Origin: Hormiphora californensis
Lineage: Eukaryota > Ctenophora > Tentaculata > Cydippida > Pleurobrachiidae
Direction: 5' to 3'
Assembly: GCA_020137815.1 (NCBI GenBank)
Contig: CM035354.1
Coordinates: 5,639,423-5,703,422 of the forward strand
Length of the DNA: 64,000 nucleotides
Part shown: piece by piece, positions 33,440 through 45,309 of the stretch
How positions within the stretch are numbered: the stretch's first letter is position 1
How the letters are laid out: every line of letters starts with the position of its first letter
The notes under the pieces: generated by a model
The model's database searches: none
What the model saw: only the letters and a program-made list of their open reading frames with translations
What the model was told of the DNA's origin: nothing
Position numbers and translations under genes: made by a program

Positions 33440-34932
33440 CTATTTGTGTTCATCAGTTTCACTACTGTTGTGAACTAGGGCCCTTTGCTCAACATCTAGC
33501 TTATCATACTCTCCAAGCTGCTGAGTATGCTCCCTTGCCATGTCGACCACCCCGCTTCCCACTGTTGCCAGGACAACGAGAAGACCCCCAGCAACTGAGA
33601 GGAGTGAGAAGGTGTGGGCAAAGATGAGTGTATCAAAGATATAAGCTGCGACTATATCCACGTTGCGTACCAGGGACACCAGTGTTGGTTGACCGTGTTG
33701 AAGACCAATGTTCAGTAAAAAACTTCCTGTAAATAGAGCGTATGTTTATGGACGTATTCTAGAAAAAAACACAAAATTTTTTATTGTTGATGTTCGACGG
33801 TTCGACCGCTCTTTCTATCACCGCACACGCCAGACGGCAACTCCTCTTCTTTGAACGAAACAAAAAAACTACTGATCTTTTCTTACCGGCAACAGCAAAA
33901 ATGCTGACTAGGAGCAACCAGAATGCCTGAGAGAGCGTAGTGGCTGCGAATATGGATGGGTTCACTATAAGTACTGGTACACACTGCAATTCCAGCCAGT
34001 AGAGTATTCGTTAGGCCAAGGTATACTACTGGCACGACAAAGTGCACTCCTATAAACCTGAAACAGGAATGAGATTGTTAGCTTGTGTGTCCCACGTCAC
34101 CAGACTGGGCAACACAGAGAGGACTGATCATGGTTTGTTGGTCATGTGTACAAAAGGTGACATCATGACAAATGACACACAGTCAAATAATGGTAAATTA
34201 ATGACCTACAACAAGGGGAGACACACAAGTCTTGCAGCTGGCTAACACCAAAATAGAAGTTTGAGGAGAGCTTCACAGATACATGACATGTTGGTGTGTG
34301 CCATTATCTTACCGAACAAGAACAAAGGTAACTGCTTGGATGGCGGTTGCTATGGTGATAAGGATGTATCCTGAGAGGTTTCTTGTTTCTTGGGGTTCAG
34401 ACCGACCGTGCGTTAGCAGTAAAACTCCTACTATACACAACAATCCTAGATATAAAAAGATCGTAGGATTAGTCTCACTAAATTGTAGATTATACAATTC
34501 TGGAATGATAAACAAACCTGCTATGAGCGTTGGAACGGGAATGCGGTTCCGCAACCATACCCTCTCAAAAAATGCCACGAAAAGTGGGCAAGATGAGAGA
34601 ATGATAGTCGCTTCTCCTAGGGGGATACTTTGGAAGGAATTGTATATTCCGTAGATGGTAAGGAAGCTTAGCACGCCGAATACTATCAAGAGACAGGTAG
34701 CGTGAGGGGTTCGTGTGCTAGTGGGACTAAGTATTGATTGCTTCCAACACATGATATTCAGTGTCACGCCAGTCACTAACTGCAACAGAGACCGAGGTAG
34801 AATGATTAGGGCCACGGGAACCTCCTCCCCGGTTAACTTTACGAAGAGTGATGCGAAGGCAAAACATAAGCCCGATAGTCCGGTTAAGATAAGGCCTAAC
34901 ACCCTCTGTTCCGGTTGATTTGCAGGTATCAT
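33440..34932 (-). CDS. EamA/DMT family transporter, SLC35G-like
   Basis: Multi-pass carrier of the drug/metabolite transporter superfamily, with two EamA repeats of about five helices each. Exons on the minus strand: 34313-34932, 33887-34057 and 33440-33726. The start ATG at 34932 gives MIPANQPEQRVLGLILTGLS, then TM1 with FASLFVKLTGEEVP. The first EamA repeat includes YNSFQSIPLGEATIILSSCP, the classical region before the fourth helix. The last exon carries the second-repeat signature LQHGQPTLVSLVRNVDIVAA and ends with a hydrophilic tail, like SLC35G proteins. Splice phases are 2 and 1. The middle exon (171 nt) is one base over phase, with the frame change near 33985, between LLAGIA and VPVLIVNPS. 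The substrate is unknown. A transposon begins 15 bp after the stop. Confidence 0.85.
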
Positions 34933-35239
34933 CTTATAGCTACTGCAATTGGAGTAAGTAATTAATTTGTGTGATCACAAAAATCTAGCTTGTTTTGAGG
35001 CCGAGTCTCCATGATACAACGAGAGAAGCTGTAGAGCACTTGTTATAGTTGCACACAAAAACAAAAATAGAAATACAACTAGACGAAAGAATCACCCTGT
35101 CTTGCTCTCCTTTTCTATCGGAACGTTTTCTATACTTTTCTCAAGCCTTATCCCCTCGCTGTCCACATTTAGATAGACTGAGAATAAATCTTTCAATGAT
35201 GCGGTAAGAGGTAACTATATAGTATGTACCCCAAACTGC

Positions 35240-35328
<89 letters not shown>

Positions 35329-36258
35329 TCTTTCCTCTCTTACCCTGTCTCTCTCGCTATATGTATCTCTATCTCCCTCTCTATCACTTTAACTCACTAA
35401 TGAGGCCTCTCTGTAAACAAGTTTGTAAATAATTAGGCTCTCCACGAACTATACAAGAAGGAGGAAGTCAGATAGACAATAGTTGTGAACTAAACTAGAA
35501 AGCAGGAGCATTTTGGCCGTTGAGTGATGTAAACGTAACCACATTGTGGTTAGAATTCGACGGAATTCCAATGATGTTATCAGCAACTGGGATGAAACGG
35601 ATTATATCCTCACAAGGCTCCCCCCTGTTGGTTGTCCCTCCGCTGCCAAACAACTACTTAGCAATTTGTACACTAGCACAGTGTATACCTGGTACCAAAT
35701 ACCGATTCTTCTCCACCCATTTCTATAACATCTGTCATAATACCGACTAGCACAATCAAAGGGCGTTCCTCAAGCGAAGGGGGGCATTAGATAAACCGAC
35801 CCGCTTTCACTGATATGAAGCTCCGACCCCCGCTACAGCTATATACGTGGTATTGAGTACAATCAACTACTAGTAGCATAATCTTGGTCTTCGTAGCAAA
35901 CTTATAATGCCACTCATCAGGAAAGAGAGAGAGGGAGAGAGAGTGAGAGAGAAAGAGAGTGAGAGAGAGAGAGAGAGATAGATGGATGAGTTGACAGTTC
36001 AAAGCTATGACACATGTAATTACCTCTGTAGCTCTTAGTTAATAATTGTACTGTCCGGCAGTCTGGTAATAACGCTACTTGAACCACCAAACTATACCCC
36101 TGACTTCCTGATGAAGATTGTTAGATCTGTAGACCCCTATCCGTTCATTTGTATATTGACACTCATAACAGCCCTTTTCAATCAAATTTTAATAAAGAAA
36201 TAACAGAAAGAAAATATTCAAAACAGTATAGTAAGTGTCATTATTGTCCATACTCCAT
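34933..36258. other. intergenic with long (TC)n
   Basis: (TC)n runs 35242-35338 and a GA-rich patch covers 35920-35980. No supported exon. Confidence 0.55.
35242..35338. repeat. (TC)n microsatellite
   Basis: About 95 bp of uninterrupted TC, upstream of the EamA gene on the opposite strand. Confidence 0.97.
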
Positions 36259-38105
36259 TCATTCAATAAGAGATGTAATTTCGTCAGCCCGCTCCAAAGC
36301 CTTGACCATCTTGAGGACCTTTTCCCGCCTCTCAGCGTGAAATGCATCTTCAGTCATCAAAGTTTCCGCTTTGTCCGTTACCAGAAGGGCCTTCATGTGA
36401 GCCTTGTGAAGATTTTCATTGAACTCGTTCACCAGGAAACACATGACTGCTTTGGGCACGACATCCATTAACTGCCTCCGGATGATATTCACGTACTCCT
36501 CCACAAAAGCCTTTATTTTGGAGACATGCATGTCTTCCATCTCCCCAACATCTGCCTCATCGCTGTGGTTCCTCTCGAATCTCAGGCCGGCTCGCCACAA
36601 ACAACCTGTGGTTGCTGTTGATGTACGTTTGCTCGCACTTCAGGTAACTTTCAATGAAGTCATCCACGACTTTCACCTTTTCCAAAAGTAAACAAAGGGA
36701 TACATGGTGGGACTCACGGAGGAGATTGGGGAAACCGTTTAAAGATTTGCTTTCCAATGCTGGTTGTAATATCTGTCACCACCTCCGCACACTTCTTTAT
36801 GGAGTTCCGGACGGGCAGCTCGAACCTCTTGAGCTGGATTTTCACCATGTTGTCAAAGACTATGTTCGGGGTAAAGAGGGCCCTCTTGGCTCCCATGGAA
36901 CTCAGAATCTCCTCCCTTATATCATCTTCGATGGTATCTGGAAGATGGATCTTGTCCAGTTCTTCAAAAATTGCCTTGCTGAACACGTTTCTCAGGTGAT
37001 GTCCACCGGATGTCTCCTTTCCCGAAGTGAGCACTATCTTTCTCTTGCCCTCGATGTTCTCACTGAAGTGGGTGGCAAACTGGAAGAGCAGTTCAAGAAG
37101 TGTCCCCACTTTGTCGTCAACGTCCGGTCCAAGTTCATCCAGGGCTTCCTGTTGTAACACCTTCTGCTCGGTTATACGATCCATGAGCTCCGGCAGGCAA
37201 TCCTTGACGTGCTCCATTAGTATCTTACAGAGACGTTGGGTCAGGAATCGGGTGCCCATAATCGGTGCCAGGTACTGGTAGTTCATCCGGAAGTATTCCT
37301 CCTCCCTGTTTAGAGATTCTTCAATGGTCATTCCATCCTCGAGCTGTGCCTGGGATCGGTTGATAACCCCGACTATTCCCAGTTTCACATTGATTCTCTT
37401 CCCCTCTAGTACCTCTCGTTTCTCCTTTGTTTTCTCCATTAGGTCCACTTTACTGATGACGGCTAGTGTCCTCTTCATTTCAGGATCCACTTCCCGAGCC
37501 AGCTTGAGGGACTCTGAGTTAGCCAGGTCATCATTTCCCGGACTCACCGCTAGGATGATGGAATTTGGGTTCCTCACATACTCCGCTAGGAGGTTCAAAA
37601 TTTGTGTCTCAATATCGGCGGGTTGGTCCCCCACTGGGTTCTTCGTGATCCCCGGGAGATCCACTATTGTAAGAGAGGGTAGGTCGGGAGTGTTGATCTT
37701 GAGAATTATTGGTTTTGGGTTGATGCCCTTGTCCGTGCCACATTCTCTCTCCGTATCAGCAATTATCTCCTGTTTCACCTGTTCGAAGTCCCTGAATATC
37801 GTGTTAGCACAGTGGTTGAACACAGCAAACGGTTCCTTAGCCTTCATGTCCTGTGTTATTTGGAGGACAAGAGGTCGCCGTGTCACAATTCCATCGCCCC
37901 TGGGTAGAAAATCCTTCTGGACGATGCTCTCAAGGACGGATGTTTTCCCGGTGCTCTGAGATCCGATGACTACAATCTGGGGTAATGCCAGCATTCCCTG
38001 GGTGTTGCCCACCGTGCTGAACACCTCTTGTAGCCTGTTGATAGTGCCGAGGAAGCCATCCATAGTAAGGCAACGTTGTTGGATCTCTTTGGGAGTGGTG
38101 GCCAT
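36259..38105 (-). CDS. Drp1-like dynamin GTPase, apparently intronless
   Basis: Large GTPases of this family form helical collars that pinch mitochondria, peroxisomes or vesicles. The ATG at 38105 gives a DNM1L-like start (TINRLQEVFSTVG, LPQIVVIGSQSTGKTSVLES, the P-loop). Other motifs: switch I region LPRGDGIVTRRPL, G3 DLPGITKNPVGDQP, G4 SKVDLM (usually TKLDLM), and VNRSQ. The stalk follows (KRALFTPNIVFDNMVKIQL), then LKCEQTYINSNH, then a GED near the end (IRRQLMDVVPKAVMCFLVN). Length is about 615 residues, shorter than human DNM1L (736), with no visible long variable B insert. No introns are seen over 1.85 kb, unlike the neighbours. Two frame breaks occur: one at the GGGG run 36728-36731, and one near 36570-36605. 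It could be a Drp1 paralogue or another dynamin-related type. Confidence 0.88.
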
Positions 38106-40071
38106 ATTAATTATTAAACGTAAAAGAAACAAATGTGGTGGCGTTTTATAGGACTGCTGCGTTAAGGCCGGTAAGGGTGATCTAAGCGAAAACCTGACAC
38201 TTTTGTGATAAGTAAATCAAATTTTAGTATGTATATCGAGGTGCGTCAGATTGAATAAGCTCCAAAACTACACACTTTCGCTTTTTGATAGAATAACAAA
38301 GTCGAGAAATAACACACAGGTTTATGTACACAGTGGTTTTTAATACCATGGAAGTTCCTAACAAGATTGTTATTCTTCCTTACAAGATTGATGATGTAAT
38401 GGTGTACAGAGCTAAATTATGGTGTGTTTCGAGTATATTCGAACCAGGAACTTACCTGGCATTAAAAAGCACCGTGTACATAAATTATATGTGCGTTATT
38501 TCTCGACTCTGTCACAGGCTGCAGCTTATTATGTGTGCTTGGATATGTTTCATAAATGATAATAGAGGCGCTGACATACAAATAAAATAGGGCAGGTATG
38601 GAATCATTCTGCTGTAATTACCTTCCCTTCCTTTTCAGAGGAAACGAAAAAAGATTCTAACATTATTCTGTGGATGAAAAGCAACGCGAGATTGTAATCC
38701 CTGCATAAAGGAGCCATCACGTTGACGCCTGCAGCACTGCTCAACCGAAGGTTTGACTGCCTGACCCCCTGACTACAGCTGCCCTTCCTCTATAATACAA
38801 TATGTCACTGATAATATAGGAACCAAAATGCATTTCCTCTGTATACAAAAAGAGATGTGTTTTAAATGATAATGCGGTTACCAGCTGCATGGCTGTGGTG
38901 AAACATGGTCTATCGTGCACTGCGTGCATGGTACAACGTCTATGCTTGGCTCCCATCAATTTCCTTAATGATCTCCTTATCAGAAGGGCCAAAGAGTGAG
39001 ATGCAATAGAAATACAGCTGGTGGGATTAGGAATGTGTTGCAGTAGAAAAGTTAAGGTTGCATCATATTGTTCTTGAAGTGGGCTCCTACAGGTAGTTTT
39101 CAGTTCTCTAAGTGCTTGACAAATAGACGGGCCATTAGCCAACATAGTATGTTATATTTCATTTACACAACCCACTTTCATGGGCCGAATCTCGTCCTGT
39201 TGAACACCTTCTCTATAACATGCATGTATGTGATGCATATCAAAATGTCGAGCACAACATATTATATCTGTTGGAGACATTCGTCGGTACTTGAAAGAGG
39301 TGAGGGGTTCCTCTCAGTCTTACCTAGCGGAATACTACTTATTTTCATCTTGAATGGCCACATAGTTTATGTTAACAAATACTGCCTCTGAAATGCCTCT
39401 CTTCCCTTCATCTTGTCCAGGTCCCACGAACTAGTGAACCACATAGCATTACATATTATTATGAGCACTGTCTCAAATCACTATGTTGTTAGATAGTTTA
39501 GCAGTTGTAATGAAATCTGTTATAAGTTGAGATAGAGGAGAGAGTGAGATAGAGAGAGAGAGAGAGAGAAAAAATATAACTAACTTGGTGTGAGGGGGGT
39601 TGCCTGGTTGATGACATTTTATTCGAGTGCCTCTATGTCTCTCTTATTTCCCCTCGTACAGAGGCACTATATATAATGGGCTAGATACCTCTCTTTCTGA
39701 TTGTTACTGTCAACTCCGATACAGCTTCATTGTTGACACTTAAATCGGATGTTTATATGAACATTACAACTGAGTTTGTTTCACATATATCAAGGGAAGT
39801 TAGGAGAGCATATATCATGAGGCACTGATTCTAACAGTGCAACTCTATCTCTCTCTCCCCCTCCTCTCTCTCTCTCCACCATCTCTCCCCCTCTCTCTCC
39901 CACTCTTTCTAGTTATCATTATAAAATCATTGCATATTTGTAGGCCCCCTCCAATTTAATTACTCGACCAAAGTTTCATTTCATGTTTCACTTATCAGTC
40001 GCCAAGTGTGTTATTTCATTCCTTTCGCCCTTCTCTAACCTCTTCTCAGGCCTCAGCATTTTATTGATCCA

Positions 40072-40125
40072 TCAAATATTGATTATTGGAGGCCATGGTT
40101 GATGGTTCCAATTATCAATATTTGA
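40072..40125. repeat. 54-bp AT-rich hairpin
   Basis: TCAAATATTGATTATTGGA and TCCAATTATCAATATTTGA are inverted copies separated by a 16-base spacer. Confidence 0.7.
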
Positions 40126-42963
40126 GTCTTGACATATTTTTGACATATTTCTTTCAATATCATCTATCCCTTGCTTTCTTATTTCCCCCTGGCCCTATCT
40201 AAAAATCAGAGGGACGTGTGTCAAGTAGTCACGTGAATACGAGTCAGAGATAAGAGAATTTATCAATTTGCGTGAGGGAGGAAGACAGATTGCAATACCT
40301 AAGTTATGATGAGAACGTGATATGATTGAAGCAAGTGATTAGAATGAAATTGCAGTTTACTTGATGCTACTTTTAGTTTCAAGAACCTATATTTCAACAC
40401 CCCGCTTCACTTCTCTCTTCTACCACTGTGTGATTTGAACTGTCTGCTTTGTACACGTCCTGTAATCTGGAGTGTTTGTAGTTAGTCAACACATGAACTC
40501 GGCAGTTTGATATTCTTTGTTACTGACTTTATAATTCTGACTGCATCTTTGTTTTTAGTCCGACTAACATAACTCCGTATCTCAGATCATTTCTATTCCT
40601 GGGAATTATTATTAATATTCCCCTTAGCTAAACAAATCATTCTTCCTGTATCCATGTTAGCCGGCGACTAGTCTATCTCTCTTTACCCGGGCTTTACCCT
40701 GAACCCTTGCATATTCACATATGGCCAAAAAGAGATAGAGAGGCAAGTGAAGAGAGAAGATAAAAAGAGGGAGTAACGAGAGAAATCGATTATGCGGAAG
40801 ATGAAATAACAAAGAGTAGAAAACAAAAAGAAAAGATCAGAGGGTTTATAGAAAAAAGTGAAATACTGAAACAAATCCTTTAGCGGCTAGAGAAAGTGAT
40901 ATAGAAAACATACTGCCCCAAATACTGCTAGAACTCCAGAATACATGTTTTCGTTAACACCCGCCTAAAATAAAACTAAATCTTTATCACCTTTCACTTA
41001 CCAGGCCATGAACAAGAATGAGAACGTGTGAAAAAGGAGAATCCATTTTGCCATTGGGTAAGTTTTACTTTTTCTTAAGAATTGCTAATTAGCCCTTTTC
41101 TAATAAAAGTCCATAATTTGAATTGTTGAGGAAAAAAGATTTGAAATTCCGAGGACGACTGATTTTGATCCTTTGGCCCACACGGACAGGACCTTGTCAC
41201 AATTGTCACGTGCACTAATTACGTCGCGCGCGGTACCAGTTTAGTGTGAAAATGACCATTTCCTAGCACTTCATGGTCGATGAGATCTCGCCCTGTTAGT
41301 CGGATTTTCTGACAGTTCCCCAACCTGATATGACAGAAAACCCGAGTGACAGCCAACATTAGTGCAACTGGGCTCTCTGAAGATCAGTTGTTGGAGTATA
41401 AACTTGATAAAATGTTTAGGTTAGCCCCCTTTTTCGCACCTTGACCATGTTACTCGATTTAATCAAATCAAGCCTGAAACAGATTGCTATACCTAATTTT
41501 GAAACGATCTGCTGCCTATATAATTCAGCTGTAGCTAATACCAAGGCGCCTTGGAGTCTGAAACCTCTCTCTGCTGATGCATGGCCCGTAGGTAATAGGT
41601 AGCAAATACAACGTCCCTTCTCAAATCTCCTAATTTGTATGAGACCACAACAACACATCTTCCCACATTCACCACATCTTTGAGTTGTGGTTATAATCGA
41701 TGCCAAATAGACGTGTTGAGGTTGTAGAGTAGGTAATGAAATAACTTATCGGGGTGTTTGTGTTCCTACTGCTGCTAGCGGTATTTTGAGTGGAGAGATA
41801 GGGGGATCAAATAATATTCGATCTTCCTCTCTCTCTCACTCTATGGACGGATAAAGAGTCCAAACAATAGAAGCACATTCCATTGACTCACTCCTTCTTC
41901 CCAATGCCCAAAAACCCCCCACCACCAAAAATTCCAAACTTCCCCCCTTTTCTTTATTCCTCAACTCTTTTTTTGGGGCTTTTTTCTACCTCTCGCCCCC
42001 CTTCTCTCTTTTTCTCTCTCTCTTCCTTTGCTCTCTTTTCTCTCCCCTTCCCCTCTCTCTCTTCTCTCCTCTCTCTCCCTCCTCTACTCGTTCTTCAATC
42101 CCGTTCCCTTTTGCCCCTTTTGAAATTTCACGCGGGGGTGTGGTGTGGGGTGTTAAATTTTTCACATCGTCATGGGCTGCTAGTTATCCTTTTATTTTTT
42201 TAATTATTCTCCGAAGTTTCCCCCCGGGGAGAGGGCAGAGGGGGGTCGGGAGAGGCCCAAAAATCCCCCCGGGGGATTTCCCAAATTGGGTGTCGATTCG
42301 ATTTCGGTTCATTTTAAACTCTCGATTCACTCTCTCGTGTTTCTTTTTTTTATGGTATAGCTCCCCTTTTTTTGCCACTATAAGTTATTAAAATTTTTTT
42401 TCCCCCTTTAAGTAATATAAGTTCACCCTTTCCCTTGATTTTAATTTTGTTTAATTTTTTGTTAATTTTTTGTTTTTTTGGCTCCGATCAAAAGTTGGGG
42501 TTCAAACCCCTAAATTTTCGTGATTTATTTCCTGGAGTTTGTTTCCCGTTTAGTTTTGCTCCTTGGGGGGCCCCCAAAAACCCTGGGGGGGGAACCCATA
42601 AAAAAACCAAAATTCTTTTTTTATTTATTTTCTCCCTCTCTATCTCTCTACTTTCTGGGAAGGGGCCATTTCATGGGTACCATCATGGTATTAAAGAGCT
42701 TTTACACCACTTCTTAGATCCTTCCCCCAAAACTGTTTTTCACAGGGTTTCACGGCATACTTCTTTTGGGAAAAGGGGGGAAAAAATTTACACAACATTC
42801 CCCATTTTAAACCTTTCTCTCTGATGTTTCGATACCGTCGTATAATGAGCTAATTTTATGCACAACCCCTTTACACCCAAGTACACAGTCCTTTGATCTT
42901 TACCTGGCCGATTAACGAACAGTTACTAAAGTCATACTCTTGTAATATTACCCTCTCATAGTA

Positions 42964-42968
42964 ATCTC

Positions 42969-43038
<70 letters not shown>

Positions 43039-43048
43039 ACTCTCACTC
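42964..43048. repeat. (TC)n microsatellite
   Basis: About 85 bp of TC upstream of the candidate first exon at 43171. Confidence 0.95.
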
Positions 43049-43170
43049 TCACAGTCTGTTTCACAATCTCTCTCTCCTTCTTCATCTCTTCCTTTCGCTC
43101 TTCGGTTGGCTGTGACAAAGCCAAAGCCACCACCTGTCTCCTTGTGTAGGTATCAGAGAGGGCCGCTTCG

Positions 43171-43203
43171 ATGGCAGCGGTCATTAGTAGTGAGTGTGTA
43201 ACA

Positions 43204-43274
<71 letters not shown>

Positions 43275-45261
43275 CTACAGCGCCGCACGTGCTAGTTCGC
43301 CACAGGACTCTCCACGTGTTCTGTCTATAACGAGGTTTACCATAGACCCTTGGTACAATTAACATCTGTTATAGTCATTGCCCGGTTTTGTTCGCTGAAT
43401 TAATCCGAGGTTTTCCTGACAGGTACCAATGGCGATCCAGAGATTAATCTACTTAGAAATGTTAACCATGAGGGTACAAATATAAACGGTAAGAATTTTC
43501 CCTGTTTTCATGAAAGGTCTAGATTATATATTTGTTGCTATTTTCTTACTATATTAGTATGTAAAAGGGTACTGGGGGCTTCTCACTTGTCTATTTATTA
43601 ATTCATTATTTGTTACTATCTTTCCGCCCAAATTAGGTGAAAGTGAGTCTTGTGAAAGGTTGTCTCTTGGTATGGGGTTGAATCAGAGTACGAATATCCA
43701 CCACAGCAGCGTCACTAGGTAGGAACCTTATAACCGACACTTTTTCATTTTCCCTGTTTTGTGTTTGCCTCTTTGCGGCAGATTATTTGAACTCTTTAGT
43801 ACCTATTGTATGGCCATGGCGCTTGTCAACACTGCTAGAATTTCGGCATTGTCACTGCGGAAGCCCGGTCTTTATCGCTTACTTCTTCCTATTTGAGAAA
43901 AGAGACACACAAAGTCATGCCTTCTTTTTCGTTGAGACTGAGATGGAGAGATGCATCACAGGCGTCTACGTTCCTCAGCCATTCCATCGACAGCGCCAGA
44001 CAGAGGGGTGGGAATAATTCTGCGTCATGATTGATGGCAAATAAATGAGTTGACTGCAAAAATGAGTCGACTGCAAAAATTACCTAAATTGGAGATTTGT
44101 TCAGCTTTGTAGGGCATGCATTACATATACCCAGGTCCTTCTTCGTGTGTGTGATTGCTGTCTCCATCAATACCATAAATCCGTTTGACTTTTTAAAGTT
44201 AGACTCTTTTCTTACACATATTTATATATCCCCTATATTTTATTTTGGTTATGATATTCAAAAATTTACTAAATAAGGTTTAAAGTAGTCTAAAAGAGTC
44301 TGAATAATGGACCTCCCCACCAAGATTTTGTAATATCTTTGATGAAACAGAGAAAAGGATAGAGTTTAGAGAGAAAAGAAGAGAGAAACAGAGAGAGAAA
44401 ATAGAAAGTGAGAGAGATCATTATATTAGAATTACAGAGGTTGTTTTGCTGCCGGTGTACTACTATAATACTACATAAAGTTCCATAGATTGAATGAGAT
44501 TGAATAGGTCTGGTGTATGTCTGTAGTAGTAGGTGTGGAAGTCAGATTAGCTGCAAATTCTTTCAACCGTTTCATAATTCACTTCGAACAGTTCCTCCTT
44601 ACATACAGCTCGGATTCCATTAAAATGAGTAGGGGATAAGAGAAGGGTCACGGTAGACGACGGTGAACCATTGTTCTCCAATTATTTCACTCGATACGTC
44701 CCTCTTTGCAATTTGTTCCCCCTCAAAACGTAGACATCGGACCCGTGTCACTTGTGCCCTTTCCACACGCAGACTGAAGAGGCTGAGTTTTTGTTTCTTT
44801 CAGCATCGGGGATGTGGGTCGGATATTGATACACTGCAGTTACCAGGAGCTCCGTTGAGGGCGCCAGAGCTTATTAACTTACGCCGACACGTTTCTTTCA
44901 CTATCAACTTACTTATTGACTTGTTGTAAAAATTACGAGCATTAACTATATTTTTTGAAATTTCAATTATAAAATTTAATACATAACAATTGCTTAACTA
45001 CTTAAACTAGCATAATCTCTTGTTATTGGGAGTCTCAGATTAGAGTTTCTTCTTCTCTTGTCTGGGGTTTGAAGGGTGATAGGAGTCACAGCAGTTGGTT
45101 ACACTGCCTAGTTTGTTCCGCCATTGTATTACCTCGACATGCTCTACTCAACCGTCATAAATTTACTGTTCACAATCCTTCTCTCTTTTTCTCTCTCTCT
45201 CCTCTCTATCTCTCTCTCGCTCTCTTCTCATCTCTCTCTCTCTCTCTCTCTCCCTCTCTCT

Positions 45262-45309
<48 letters not shown>

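Larger units (their letters stand above)
38106..43170. other. gene-poor 5-kb stretch
   Basis: No gene is supported with confidence. A minus-strand open frame of 134 codons at 38741-39145 has a protein-like composition but no recognised motif. A hairpin sits at 40072-40125. CT- and GA-rich patches are at 39545-39570 and 39840-39910. The text from about 41880 to 42840 is unusually rich in C, G and T runs and is probably poor-quality consensus. (TC)n occurs at 42964-43048. Confidence 0.55.

Noticed and set aside
38741-39145. 134-codon minus-strand open frame
   Set aside because: Protein-like composition but no motif, no splice support and no neighbouring exons; kept only as a remark.
41416-41706. 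Cys-rich minus-strand frame (CGECGKMCCCG)
   Set aside because: Isolated, no signal peptide or conserved spacing, close to poor-quality sequence.
42972-43184. Minus-strand frame ending in an Arg/Glu repeat
   Set aside because: It runs through (TC)n and overlaps the candidate + strand first exon; the non-repeat part is short and lacks a convincing splice context.
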